Below, in pieces: positions 40,126 through 52,605 of a stretch of 64,000 nucleotides of DNA. Both the position numbers and the translations under genes were made by a program. Under the pieces are notes generated by a model. The model was not told the origin of the DNA, did no database searches, and saw nothing but the letters and a program-made list of their open reading frames with translations. Source of the DNA: Istiophorus platypterus (Eukaryota > Chordata > Actinopteri > Istiophoriformes > Istiophoridae); the NCBI GenBank assembly GCA_016859345.1, contig CM029114.1, positions 16,324,001-16,388,000 of the forward strand, written 5' to 3'. How positions within the stretch are numbered: the first letter of the stretch is position 1; each line of letters starts with the position of its first letter.

Positions 40126-40460
40126 CGCCCGTGGCTGCACGCGTTCCCGCGGTGCGTCGGCTCCATCCGTCCACGGGCGGCCGCGCAGGCCCCCCGCGCC
40201 GCGCTCCGCTGCGTCTCGGGCGGCTCGTCTGCGGTTCTCTCAAGGTGTTCCCCTCTTTTTATCGATGCCGTTCAGGAGGCGACATACGCGCCAGGTTCAT
40301 CACACCTCTCCTCTTGTTACCCTCCCTGACCAGCAACATGTTGGTGCGCCGCGACCCCTGGCGGCGGCGGTGCGCCACGGCGCGTCATTGCACGCGTGTG
40401 CCAAACACACAAGCTTTATTGTTTTATTCAGATCGCGGAGTGCGATCACGTGCAGCCGCG
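38960..40460 (-). promoter_or_regulatory. CpG island, likely promoter of the mir-193a/mir-365 primary transcript
   Basis: This 1.5 kb is far richer in G+C and CpG than its surroundings. It contains (GGGT)n at about 39450-39507, a GCC/CTG triplet run at 39801-39830 and (GT)n at 40094-40123. mir-193a starts just beyond its left edge on the minus strand, so leftward transcription from the island would reach it first. Many overlapping frames exist on both strands (for example a plus-strand frame from 39750 with ten alanines) but none resembles a known protein; CpG-rich DNA has few stop codons. A start site cannot be placed by eye, and a divergent plus-strand transcript is possible. Confidence 0.6.
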
Positions 40461-40713
40461 CACCGGGGGCGATAACAGCGAATCAGTGGTTTCATATCTG
40501 ATTTTTTTTTTTTATTAAGTCAGCAAAGTTTCTGTTGTGTTATTACGGTACATGTATCATTGTGTTCGTTCTGTTGTAATCCTATGTTAAAATTGCGTAA
40601 ACCATTCAATCCTGTATGCTTTATTCGCATGAATGTCAGATGAACAATATAAAGATAATACAGCTAAATGGGATGAGAAAGGGAAAAAAATATACATATA
40701 TATAATGATATAA

Positions 40714-40716
<3 letters not shown>

Positions 40717-40766
<50 letters not shown>
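40717..40766. repeat. (AT)n microsatellite
   Basis: About 25 AT units just right of the mir-193a CpG island. It marks an abrupt change from CpG-rich to AT-rich DNA. Confidence 0.95.
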
Positions 40767-40770
<4 letters not shown>

Positions 40771-41109
40771 ATCATTCCATTCTCTTCTCGCTGAGATTTT
40801 TCTTTTATTCTAGTTCATCTAACTTTTTCATTCTATTCTTTTCTGTTACATTACATTCTTTTATTTTCTGTTATATACTTTGCTGCTGTTCTATTGCCGA
40901 GGTCATGCTCCACTTTTGCTGCCTGTGGTGACGCTCTCATATGCCATCAGTCAGCTGCTTCAGTGTAGACAAGACGCCCACAATAATACCGGAAACGGGC
41001 AGGTTTTTCTCATCAAAATAAAATAGCTGACGCGCAGTCCCGAAGAAACAGTTGTTTATTTTTATTTTTTTTTAAAGCAATTTAAACTTATTTTTGTATT
41101 TATTTTTTT

Positions 41110-41700
41110 TTTCGTCCCACCTAAACATTCGGGCGATTCCCGTCACTCCAAAAGGGTGCGGTTCATGTTCAGAGGTCGCCTTTATTTTGAAGTGCGCGGC
41201 CGGAAGCGGCGCCCGTGATGCAGGCTGACTTGACGCCGAGCAGCGATGCCCGACTTGTTCCCCGACAGGAAGAGTCTGGCTTCTCTTAAACAAGATAATT
41301 CATCACGCCGTCAACAACAAGCGGATGTGCGCCATCACCCGCATCCTCGCATTAACATCTGACAACCGGAGGTGAGTTTTTCTTTTTCTTTTTCTCCTTT
41401 CGGCTCCAGCCGCGAACGCCTCCGTCGTGCAGCCGGTGCGTCTCGGTCTCTCGTGTGCAACGTGATTTCAGTCTCGTCCCTCGTTTTCCTCCGTCTGGTT
41501 CCTTTCGCGCTGCGGAGTCGGGAGTTTTGTTTTGTTTTTTCTTCTTCGATCTTGATCAAATGTTAAATCATGTGAATCCTATTGAGCGCCGGACCACGTT
41601 TATTAATACTGAAATGACGTCAGCGCGTGTCGAGGGAGTCGGTCGACCAATAGAAACGGAGGCTGGAGAATGTGAAGACCCCGGGTGCTCAGGGCAGAGA
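41110..41700. promoter_or_regulatory. second CpG-rich segment with CRE and CCAAT box
   Basis: The DNA is rich in CpG, with a perfect palindromic CRE (TGACGTCA) at 41615-41622 and a CCAAT at 41647-41651 (gaccaatag). It lies 350-900 bp before the small membrane-protein gene on the same strand and is probably that gene's promoter. Confidence 0.45.
41220..41370 (+). other. possible 5' non-coding exon of the small membrane-protein gene
   Basis: GC-rich DNA ends in a strong splice donor (ccggag|gtgagt, donor GT at 41371-41372) inside a CpG-rich segment about 580 bp upstream of a good acceptor at 41947-41948. I infer a non-coding first exon joined to the coding exon. The left edge is arbitrary because no transcription start can be read. 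It could be a chance donor, with transcription starting nearer 41.65 kb, where a CRE and a CCAAT box occur. Confidence 0.35.
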
Positions 41701-42042
41701 AATCACTACAGTGATTTATTAACTTTTGAGAGAATATAGAAAATGTTCTCTAAAGTAGTAAAAAAAATAGAATTAAAATTAATAAAACAACACCCTGATT
41801 TAATTAAATGTTTTCCAGCTTTTGTTTTTATAGCCTTCCTGAGACATAGAAAGTAATGAGATGGCTGTTTGATCAGAAGTTAGAGATTTAACTGTGGCTC
41901 CAGTTTTACTGACAGTCACAATGCCCACACATTGCTCTCTCCTCACAGCACCATGTGTCACCCTCTTCTCTCACTGTGCGTAGTACAGTGGGGCCAGTGA
42001 GCGACGGATGCGGCCGGCGCCTGAGTGCAGGCCGCCCTCCCA

Positions 42043-42252
42043 ATGGTGTCTCCCACCATGAAAGCGGTGGTGGATGCTGTGTGGGCGGTGTGGAGCATCG
42101 GGGCCTCCATCTATGACTACATCCACACCAACGCCATGGAGGAGCGCATCCACGCCCTGGAGAATGTCATCACCATCCACCAGTGTGTGATCGGACTCCT
42201 CTCCGCCGGCGTGTTGGTCCTCTTCACTTACATCCTCTTCAAGAAGCTCTAA
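42043..42252 (+). CDS. small single-span membrane protein, not recognised
   Basis: The frame encodes 69 residues from ATG 42043, or 64 from ATG 42058. The second ATG has the better context (ccaccATGa); the first has C at -3, so 42058 is my preferred start. Third codon positions are strongly G/C-biased and the frame is free of low complexity, unlike chance frames nearby, so I consider it real. The order is a hydrophobic N-terminal helix (VVDAVWAVWSIGASIYDYIH), a charged helical stretch (MEERIHALENVITIHQ), then a C-terminal membrane segment (CVIGLLSAGVLVLFTYILF) ending in KKL. No signal peptide is evident; a tail-anchored topology is inferred. The 5' UTR probably includes an upstream exon spliced to an acceptor ending at 41948 (cctcacag), or to nearer acceptors at about 41987 or 42030. 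The gene lies between the mir-193a promoter region and UTP6. I do not know the family and assign no function. Confidence 0.75.
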   Translation: MVSPTMKAVVDAVWAVWSIGASIYDYIHTNAMEERIHALENVITIHQCVIGLLSAGVLVLFTYILFKKL

Positions 42253-43510
42253 AGACGTATGAAGGGAGCAGGCCGCGGCTGATGTGAGAGGTGGACCGAG
42301 GAGAGTCAGACATTGGGGTCGAAACATGGTGAAACAAACACTGATCAGACACACCGAGGTGAATTTTACACTGGAGGGCACAAGCAGTCTCCAAGGGCGG
42401 AGACTGTAAGGAGGTGATTGCGTGGGACCTAACACACACAGAAACACTGTCTTAACCAGACAAGGTGGTACAGAGAGGCAGCCTTGTGGAGAAAAATGCT
42501 ACAAATGAGAAACACATAAAGTTACTGTTTTTTTGTTGTTGTTGTTGTTTTAACTTTTTTTTTTTAACATCATTGCAGCGCCACCCTTTTCATTAATCTG
42601 TTTTGGGGAAAACACAGTGACTGTTAACTAAAATATGTCCTTAACAAATTTGAATGTTTTCTCAGGTTAGCTACCTGATATTAAAAAAAACAAAAACCTT
42701 GAGTCAGTACATACAAAAGCAAACCCTATCAACAACCGCCACACACACTGTAGTACCAGTGTGTGTCAGAACTATTCAAAAACTGCATTTACATAGAGGA
42801 AACTCCGTGTGTCCAAGCCTTGACTGTTTAATTCACTCATTTCCTACAGGGATCATGATTGAAAGTCATTTGCCATAGCAACTTCTGCCTTATAGCACAT
42901 TCTGTTTTATTTGCACTAATTTCTCCCGAAGCCTGACTGAGACATCAGGAGACACTAATTCTCTGGAGGCTAGTGTCTGTGAAACAGCTGATTGGAGATT
43001 GCAAAAGTGCAATAGAGGAGTGTAATTTCAAATAATATTCCCTGAAATTAGCCACATGGATCCCTTATGAACATCTCTTTCTATGAGTGTGTTGAGGACA
43101 CCTTAACATTTTCTATGAATGTAAGCATATTTCAATTTGTCTTGGATTTTCAGACTAGAGAAAATGCCTCTGATAATCCTCTATGATACAATTTTATAGG
43201 TCTAAATGTGGCATATACATCATGATCCATTTATGCAGCATATTGCTTTATCCGTTTATGTTATAGCCCATAGTTGTTACATTGCTGTTGGTGCTAGTGC
43301 TGTATAAAACACAACAATATGAAGTGTCCTTACAAACTGTAAATATAGTGAAATATTTATGTGCTTTTCTTTTTTTTTTAGCTGACCATTGAAATGTTTT
43401 ATAGATGTGCTACTAGACCATAGTACTACTGCTTCTTAATATTTATGGTATTATTTTTTTAAAGTCATTTTTAACATGTACCAACAAAATAAATGAGATT
43501 ATACTAAGAA
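42253..43510 (+). other. probable 3' UTR of the small membrane-protein gene
   Basis: After the TAA at 42250-42252 there is about 1.2 kb of AT-rich DNA with no long frame and a (GTT)n/T-rich run at 42530-42566. The first clear AATAAA on this strand is at 43488-43493, so cleavage is expected near 43505-43520. The end is inferred from the hexamer alone. Confidence 0.45.
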
Positions 43511-43549
43511 CTGACTACAAACACTGGATCAATGTGGTGTGAAATGTGA

Positions 43550-44238
43550 AGTATATTTTAGGAGATAAAGGTATTTTTTTATTATGGTAACTGAAATTAG
43601 TTTCACTAATCTACCATGAGTGTTTCAAGAGGTAGTGAGTCATGGGAAACTATTGCCATGAGAGTAGAAAAAGAAGTGTGTGTTTATCTGTGTACATTCG
43701 TTACCGTCCCAGAGGGAACATAAAAAGAGAACCCCCAGGATGAAACACTGTTTTAATATCATTTTAACAGCATAAAAGTTTGTCTTCTCAAAATGCCAAA
43801 GAAATGTGGAGTTACTGCAGGAAAACTGCACCTGCTTACGATACGACCAGTTTCCGACATGAATCTGGTATCAAATAGAGCACAAATTGTTGTATACAAA
43901 AATGGAAAGTGGGTTCAAGTTGTAAATCACAGCTATAAAATATTTCTGCATAAAGCTGTAATTGCCAGAGACATGTCAATCACATCTAAAAACTTACAAC
44001 ACTGGTAGAACAACAACAGAGGAATTGACTGCAAACTTCAGAAACTGCAATAGTCTTTTTCCGCTTGAAAGCAATGAAACAATTCAGGACCAGGCATGGC
44101 GCTAGTCTTCTACAGGAACAAGAGGAACATCTGCTCCAAAATATGTGCTGGTTCTGCAGCTGACAAACTTCTACACAGTTGTTAAACATTGGTTGTTTTT
44201 ATCTAAACTTACACACCTCGATCCCCTTAATTGTCTAC
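43550..44238 (-). other. utp6: probable UTP6 3' UTR
   Basis: The minus strand downstream of the UTP6 stop codon (44239-44241) runs about 650 nt to an AATAAA (plus-strand TTTATT at 43578-43583). A 71-codon frame on the opposite strand (43793-44008) has no matching features and is taken as chance. Cleavage near 43555 would leave only a few tens of bases to the convergent gene's end. Confidence 0.5.
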
Positions 44239-47200
44239 TCATAAGTGTCCAGTCTGGAGCAGAGTATACTTTGTAGTGAATCTCTCCACACTTTCCCCCT
44301 CCAGAAACTTCATGGCTCTCCAGTGGATCTTGCCACAGTTCTCAGGCTGTCCGCGGGGTCCCAGCTCCTCTTGGATATACTGCAGCCACAGATCTTAAAG
44401 GAAATAAAAACAACATTTAAAAAAAATTGAACTCAATTTAAACGTGGGGATGCACAAGGACGTTCTGATCAAATAATGAGATTCAACAAGGTTCTTCAAC
44501 TCCTCATATCCCTATTAGTACATTTTTTTTTTTTTTACAAGGAAATAATTGTGTGTCCTTCAGTCTCTGTCCGAGAATATTTTACAGTCATCTTCAAGTA
44601 TGTCTGAGCTTTTATCTGGTCCAATAACAATTTAAGTATTTGGCAATCAGAAGTATTTATATATTTGAATTATCAGACAATTTTGTTTTTTGGGGTTTTT
44701 TTGTTTTGTTTTTTTCTTTTTTTTCATTTTTTTGTTTTTTTTTTTATTTTGGGGGCAGTTTTGTTAGATGGAAACTTGGGATTTTTTCCTTCATACTTGA
44801 ATAACAAGATAAAATGAATTAAGGTCTTTATTTAATTTTGACTACACTAATTTTCATTTTGACTCTTCTTCCTTTGAGACCTTTAAACTCTGCTCACCAT
44901 CATCCGTTGTACCAAACTCCTGCAGTGCCCTCTCATAGCAGTCTCTCAGATTGTTCATCTTCGGAGTCTCCTGGAAGACCAAAAAAAAATATTGTTGGCT
45001 TATTGGTAATGAAAATTTGGTAATAAAAATAACATCAAAGTACACATCTGTCCTTATGATTATTTTTGCGGAGTTAAAGACTTCTGAAACAGTTGTATCA
45101 ATGTGTCAATCAAACTATCAGTGATGTTTTTACAAACAGATCCATATAATCAGTGGTAGATCAAACAGTAAAACCATAAGTACTTTGAGTGGTTCTAAAT
45201 ATTGTCATTTTGAATCTGTTCTCTACCTAAAACCTGAAGCTTTCAGACCAAGGCGTAGTATATGCAAGTCACGTTTAACAAACAATATTTTGTGTACATA
45301 CTTGTTCCTTCTCGATCTCAATCATTCTGGTGAAAAAGGCCTTGGGCAAGGGACGGTTCTCCTGTAAGCTACCAAAGAAGAAAAACGTTTTTTTATCTGA
45401 AAAATTTAAACTTTGGTCAAATGACACACTTAAAAGTTTGTTTGTGTATTTATTTCTGCATTTGTACTACAGTGTTTTGAGGACCGATTAGAATTTATAT
45501 TTATTTTGTGTGATTTATCATTTAAACTGAGGACAACATGACCAGACAAAGTGGTTTGTGCTTACCTTGTAAAGGTCTTCCTGGCTTTCTTGTAGCCTCC
45601 AGTGGAATAGGACCAAACAAGATAGCTCTCCTTCATCTCCATGGCAACAGCTGCTACTGCAGACAAGAGACCCCTCTGGAAATAAACAAGAAAACAAATT
45701 TTTTGCAAGGCATTCTCATTTTGCAGGCTCCTTTCCTGTCCTTAGCATTTCTCTGCGAGTATTATGGAGGACATCACCTACTGTTCCTGATTCCAGTTCT
45801 GCTGAGTACAGTACTTCAAATTACTGAACGAAATAGTAACATGAATTCCGCACAGTGTTTCATTTTATGGTTACTTTTTATGTTTCACTTTTCTAAGCAT
45901 GGGGAGATATGAATGCGAACTGCCCTCATTGTCAAAATTTAGCCCCACTGCAAAAGAAATACGAAAACGCATGTCTTTATCTGCTACATATTTAACCGAC
46001 ATTCTTCCTATCAGTTGTTAATGAAAAAATACATAACTGTAAATGCTTTCAAAAGATGAAGGTTGTGGTGAGAGAACTGCACATCAGTTTCAGTCTGACT
46101 CGGACAGATTTGTGCAGACTACCTTGAAGATTGCCTCTGTTTCCCCAGAGTTTTGGTTGGCTGCGCTCCACTGGACCTGCATCTGCCAAAGTGGTAGACT
46201 CTCCTGTCAGAACAGGACAGAGAGGGTTTAGCTATTAATGGGTTTCGAACCAGTATCTTACCCAGCGGGGAGTATATATTTGCCTCAGTGTCATATGATA
46301 TTTCCATAACCTTTTTGTTTTTGAATGATTGGACCCATGCTATCAGATGTTGCTACCATTTCCCCATTGTATGCAAAGATTTTTTTTCTCAACTACCAGT
46401 TTCCCAAAAGTCAATAACTTTTTTGAGAAAGGGGGGATGAGTAAACAAAATTATGATGGATTAGGATAGTATACATATTTTCTTCATTAATATGATTGTA
46501 TTCCAGTGCTGTCCAATATGGTAACATTTTATTGTTCAGCATACCAGATGCAAACCCATGGGGGTTTACACAATTTCCCAACACTTACAGAGAGTGTTTA
46601 TCTTGAGGGAAAAGACTTGCATAATGAGCAGCATGTAGTAATCCTCCTCACACAGCTACTTCTCAGGGCCACAGTCTTGTGAAACCCCCACCACAACAAT
46701 AACAAGCTATTTTGCTTACTACTATATAGACCCGTGGCTGAGTCAAGTTATTTGTATTAGCAGTCATACAATGACTTTGCAGCAATGACAGAGAAAAAAT
46801 GTCACGAATTTCGATAAGGAGAAATCCTATTATTTCTTAGAAAGTCTGTCTAAGAAGGTTACAGTTCCGATAAAATGAATAAATCATCAATTCTAACTTA
46901 ATGATGACCACGGGAACCCCCCCGCCCCCACACACACATATACACAGATACCTGAGGGGATTTCTAAGCATTAGTTCACTAGTTCATGTTTGCTTCTTGC
47001 ATTACATAAAGATAATGTGTAAATGTGATTTATCGTGAAAAATAATCTCTTTGATCATATGCTGTCTTATATCTGAAGGCTGCTTAAGTACCTGAGGGTT
47101 TAAGTGAAGTGTCATATGTTTCTTTAGCTTCACTCACACACAGAAGGAGGTTGAGGAAGCCATTTGAGGAAGTTAATAAGACTGAATAGAGACTAATTGG

Positions 47201-50200
47201 GCCAAGGAGATGGCCCACTTATAAAGCACTGGTGTGTGTGTGTGTGTGTGTGTGTTTGTGTGTCTGTTCTCCAAGGATTATACTGGAGCATGATAAGAGC
47301 ACAATTGATGTGGTGTATGTGCCTGATGTAATCAAAGAAAATGACCAAACCTGATGTGACTTTAAACAATTTGAATGAAGTCAAAGTGCATGTGTATGTG
47401 TGTGTGTGCTGTGTGTACCTTGGGCTCAACATGTGTGAGAGCATCCTTGAATAGCCTGCTGATGTCTCCACTCCCCAGCTGCATTAGCGTCTGCAGACAC
47501 AGGCTCCACGCTGACACCGACTGGCTGTAGCGCTGAGTGGCCGCCATGGCAACGCTTGCTCCTCCCTCAGCATCTCCAGATGAGAGGAGAATCTGCAGCT
47601 GGTCACATTGGGAACATCATGTTGGTTGTGCATTTGACCTTTGCAACATTTTGAACTTTTTTTATATAAGTTTATTTGTAAATTGAAGAAAATTTGAATC
47701 AAGAATGACAGTCGGATTTTCTGAAATTGAGATTAAGTCATTAAAGGCTCACAAATTACTTGTATACTAAACAGTGTTGGTGGTTTTCATGTCCAGGCAT
47801 CCTCACATGAGATTATGCATTGATTTAGTAACTAGAAGCTATCAGCTTAAGATGTTATCATTGTTCTCTTCTCTCAAATCACACCTTTTGTTAAAGTGCA
47901 GTAAAGTTACTTTGTCACTCCTTAAGAATTGCACCAGTTTGTATTTGGAAGCACCAAAGGGGCAAAACAAAAACTGTAATACAACATGGTTTGTTTGAAT
48001 AGAGAGATGATAAGCCATCATTCACTTAGAGGAAAGACTGAACCACACAGGCTTTTGGGTCCCTGTGATTCCCGTTACACATATAATGAGGGTGTATCTT
48101 ACCCAGTTCCTATAATAATCCTCCTTCAACGATGAGGAGTCGTGGGCACGCTGCAGGACTCCCAGCAGCCTCTCCTGCCTCTGTGGAAAAAACACATCAA
48201 AACGCGTCAGGATTTAACCTCTACAGTTCCACCTGCAAACGCAAACGCAGCAATTTTCCGGTGTACACATGCAATATTGATCCTCAGGAGCAAAAAACTC
48301 ATAGTTGACATAGTGAGAAACTAAAAGATTATTCATCACCTTTTCCTTCAGCTCTTGGACGTTGGTCTTTCTTTTCAGCCTTTCCAAGACGAAGGCAACA
48401 TAGCATGTCCACATGGGCTCTAGAGCGCAGAGCACACAAGCAAAGCAACAGTCTGTTACACTGGTATATCATGTTGTTGGTAAATATCCCAGCAGTAAAT
48501 TCACAAAATGGCAAAACAAAATGATGATGTTTTAGAACTTTGTAGACTACTTGGATCAAAAAAAGTTGGCAAAACCAGACCTACTTCAAATTCAAAAATT
48601 GAAGTGACTGCGAAAGTATGTGCAAAATAAACTAAGGGAAGGGAATTTATGTAATGGCGTTACATCTTGTTTGGTTATCAAGCACACCACTACAGTGTAA
48701 AGAAAATTATGATTTTCCTTTTTTTTTTTCTTTAAATCAAAATCTACATGAGGCACATGCAGAGGAAGGAAACTGAAATTAAGACTTTTCACTTCTTGTA
48801 GGTAATTTTCACCCTTAAAAAGAATCTGCTCCTACCAGTGCTGAGGCTCCCGACACCCTCTTCATAGACCTGGCAGCAGCGCTCCTCTCTTCGGTTGATA
48901 TCTGAGGCCCGGCCTTTGGCACTCTGTAGCTCCTCCCCAGCCCCAGGAGCCTCCAGCTCCCTCCTGGCCATGAAATCCCATGTCAAGCTATCCCCTGTGA
49001 AGTTAGTCTGTAGGCTGGAAACAAGGGGAGGGAAGAAGGTGCATTCGTACTTGATGACAAAGCTCTACTTAAGTTTAAGAATGCATTCTATGTGTGAGAC
49101 AGAGTGAAAAAAGCAGCTATTTGTATGTAAAGAGCCTTACTCTTGCAGGATGGAGTCCTGTAGTTCTTTGGTGAAGTCAAAGATTGCTGCAATCTTCAGG
49201 AGTGAGATGACAAACTCTGCTTCTGTGGGACAAAAACACAAGCAACAAACATATAAAATGACGAGATGTACGAAATAGTGTTGTTAAAGCACCGTTTTGA
49301 GATGTATACTTTGATGTCAGTCTCATGTCTGTATTCTACATATCAAGCTCCAGCAGTTGATTACCATACCAAGCACTATTTTGTGTTATCTACTTTAAAA
49401 AGATGTGAAAAAACTTTCTAATGTTTGTGTCTTATATGTATTTGTACAGAATTGGAAACTAATTTTGAAAAGCCTACCTTTGATTTTCCCTGTAGCGTCT
49501 CTGTACACGACCTCAGCCAGTTGACCACTCAGGATCTCTGGAGAGAACTCATATTCACCCTGGGAGGTGTGAAGAGCAGGTGTTCAGGCATTGAACAGAA
49601 AGTGAGAGCGTCTGTACAAAGGTGTGTATGTGAATTGTCTCGTGTGTATTGCCTCTTTGCACTTCCCACTGGATTCGATTTAAGACAAACTCACCAGGTC
49701 CATCTCAGCCTGCTCCAGCTCTTTCTTTTGCTTCCTCAGTTTCTCACAGTGCAGCAGCTCCATACGGAAGTACTAACAAAAAGTTTTTAGTGGAAAATTA
49801 AATCAATGTATTTGACATATGACTAGTCACTATCACAAGATCATCACACTTTTAACAGCAGCTGCCACTGATTTTTCAATGTTTTTTTTTTACTTTGACT
49901 CTCTTCATTCGGGACAACCAGTGAACAAAGTTTCAGTCTTTGACTGACTCGCTTTGGATAAAAGGAAAATAAATTGTTTCGGTTACCTCTTGATAGACCT
50001 TCTTGTTGTTTGGGTGGAAGCGCAGAGCCCTCAGGAATAGGTGCCTTGCACTTTCAGAAGAATTTCTGTCCTCCAACTCACTCTTGGCAGCCATGATCCA
50101 CAGAGCTAGAGGACAAAAACATCAGTCATGTACATTTGTAGGAGAACCTCTCATCAAATCTTATTTTGCCTGAGTATGATTCTTTCTTTTAATTTATTAA

Positions 50201-52241
50201 TCCCCAAGGTAAGATTTTAACAGGTACATGTATTTGTATATATAAAAATAAAAGTCGGGGTATAAATGAGGGTTAAAACAGTTCCAAAAGCACAATTTGC
50301 TGTACCTGCTTTGTCAGGGTGGATTGCAAGCATGGCCGAGAAAACCCTGCTGATCTGGCCTTTGGTGGACTGATGAATGAAATCCAGAAGAGATAATATG
50401 AATGAGAGGACATAATGTTTGACCTGACTCAGTTGTACTTACAGCAAATGATGAGATGTTTACATACCCATTTCTTACAGAAAGCAACATGTGACAGCCA
50501 AAGCTGCACATCATCCTGTGGGAGACAAGACATGTGACTCCAATTGTTCATGCCTTCATTCATTCACTCAGTTTAGAGTTATAGCCATACATTGGTGTTT
50601 ACGGTCAGGGAAGCATTCAAAATTCTAAGATCCTTTTCCTTATTGGCCTTAGTTGTTTGTAAAAAGCATAATCTGAGACATTACTTCCAAGTAACAATCC
50701 TTAGATGCATTTCAAAACTATGATATCAATTTAAAGGAAATAAATTTGGCTAAAACTTAAACCCAAAGCAATAAGATTTATATAATATCTTTTAGTGGCT
50801 GAATGTATCTGAATCATCATAACTTGATGCACCATCGATGTATTGATGTTATGAATGAAGTGTTACCCCTTGAATAAAAAATTGTAACTAATTATAACTT
50901 TATAAATGCTGTGTAACAGTACCTTCCACTTATTTGTTGCTCTTCTGAAGATACTATTTATTCTGTGGATGATGGGGAACTCTATCTCTTCTCTTTTGAA
51001 TTGGTAGTGTATGTGCTGAAAATGACAAATTAACACAGTTAAATGATGCCACATTATCTGAAAGCACAGGTAAAAAGGCTGCTGGTATCTATTCAATCTG
51101 CTGCCCTGCTCCATGCATTTTACTGAGTAGGGTTTACCAAAACATAATAATTATTTACACTTTACTTGAATCCGATCCACAGAACCTATGAGCTTGAGAG
51201 AAAGTGATATAATGAGACCCTTTACTACTGTTTACCAAAGACCACTTACTGCTCTTCTCTTCTTGATCAGCTCTAAAACGTTGATTTCATACTGTAATTA
51301 GACAAGATTTTGAAATTAGTGCTTTGAAAATTGTTCCTTGCCTTTATTTATTTGATGAAAATCCAGCTGGCACATACCTGAATGTATGCAATGAAGTCCT
51401 CTTTGTTTACAATCAGCCTGTGGAGCTTGTATTCGAGGGCCGTGACTTTCTTGATTATGGATCTGAAACAGTGAAAACAAACGTACTAATTATCTTTGCG
51501 CTACATACTTAAATTACACACATTCCTGGGAGCAGATTTTGTTGCCAAGCCAAACAGCCACTCTGGCTCAGGAGAGGAAGAGCTCAAGAGAGAAATGTGT
51601 GGACAACACTGGAGATACTGCACATCATCAAGAATATCAGAATATTGTCTCAGGAAATATAAATGCTAACTTGGCCATTAGCCCTCAAGAATACGAAAGA
51701 ATGAATAATTGACCTTTCATTAAAGGGACACTTCTCTCAAAAACACAGCTTATGATGTCAGTATTTTGTTGAGACTGGATTTAAATATTTAGTCAAAGGA
51801 TAGAAACCATTGATTACAGACTTGAGTCTACTACTCCTACAGACCCCGAATAACCGACTGGCTCCATTAAGTTTTTATATTTTTATATAACAGTAAAACG
51901 GAACTTCAGCGTTCAATGAGAACAGCACAAAGTGTGTGAAGCTTATTCCAGTTTTTATTCTTTAGATCAACTAATATTTAATCGATTGATGTCAGTGATT
52001 TCATTGAGAGGGTAACAAAATGGATATTTTTCAATCAATTTTCTCCCTTGAAACAGCATCGTGTCAGATGGGGGGGGGGGGGGTTGTCGTCCACGGCTTT
52101 GCTGTCCAGCTGAGGGACAGTGCGTGGAAACCGCTGGATGTTGTCTTACTTGACTTCTTTCTTGGTGAACAGTCCTACTCTCTCCAGCTGCTCCAACTCG
52201 GGGATTCTCTCCTCGATCCGCTGCTGAACGATCTCCGCCAT
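44239..52241 (-). CDS. utp6: UTP6, small-subunit processome component (19 coding exons, complete)
   Basis: UTP6 is a HAT (half-a-TPR) repeat protein of the nucleolar U3 snoRNP / SSU processome, needed for 18S pre-rRNA processing. Exons in transcript order (plus-strand coordinates): 52150-52241, 51378-51462, 51250-51291, 50923-51015, 50468-50515, 50306-50369, 49987-50105, 49695-49772, 49478-49559, 49141-49222, 48836-49014, 48340-48419, 48103-48180, 47419-47592, 46123-46203, 45566-45675, 45302-45368, 44898-44970, 44239-44393. All read GT-AG on the minus strand and sum to 1782 nt, 593 residues (human 597). The N-terminus reads MAEIVQQRIEERIPELEQLE. HAT-type blocks include DDVQLWLSHVAFCKKW (105-120), LWIMAAKSELEDR, LTWDFMARRELE and CYERALQEFG. 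The protein ends in QTGHL as in human. The least conserved part is exon 14, between HAT blocks. The gene is divergent from SUZ12 and convergent with the small gene at 42 kb. Confidence 0.97.
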
Positions 52242-52514
52242 CGCGTCCACGCAGCCGCCCCGGGGCTCGGCTTTGACTTGGCTTTTTTTGCGATGTTAGG
52301 ATTAATAACGTGAACTTTACGCCGGGGTTTCGGACCATAAGCGACGAGACCGATCTCTCTCGTTTGCACACATGTGTGGAAGTTGTGCTTCGCTAAGTCT
52401 TCCGGTTCCGCCTGCAAATTGTTCCGTCGGGAAACACAGTCAAACTGTGCATGTGTATCTACAGAGTAACTTCACCAGGTACAATACTGACGTTGTAAAG
52501 TACAGTAGGCTTAT

Positions 52515-52605
52515 TATAGAGGTGTAAAGTAACTAAGTAAATTCACTCAAGTACTGTACTTAGGTACAATCTTGGGGTACTTGAACTTTTTTTGCATGAT
52601 TAATT
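52515..52605 (+). repeat. family F repeat, 5' part
   Basis: The sequence aggtgtaaagtaactaagta aattcactcaagtactgtac ttaggtacaatcttggggta is the 5' end of the same family. It lies in the UTP6-SUZ12 intergenic region, just upstream of UTP6. Confidence 0.7.

Noticed and set aside
39328..40501. Several frames of 120-169 codons on both strands in the CpG island
   Set aside because: They overlap each other, run through triplet and GT repeats, and resemble no protein. CpG-rich DNA lacks stop codons by composition.
43793..44008. 71-codon plus-strand frame opposite the UTP6 3' UTR
   Set aside because: It has no family resemblance, it is AT-rich, and the region is accounted for as UTP6 3' UTR.
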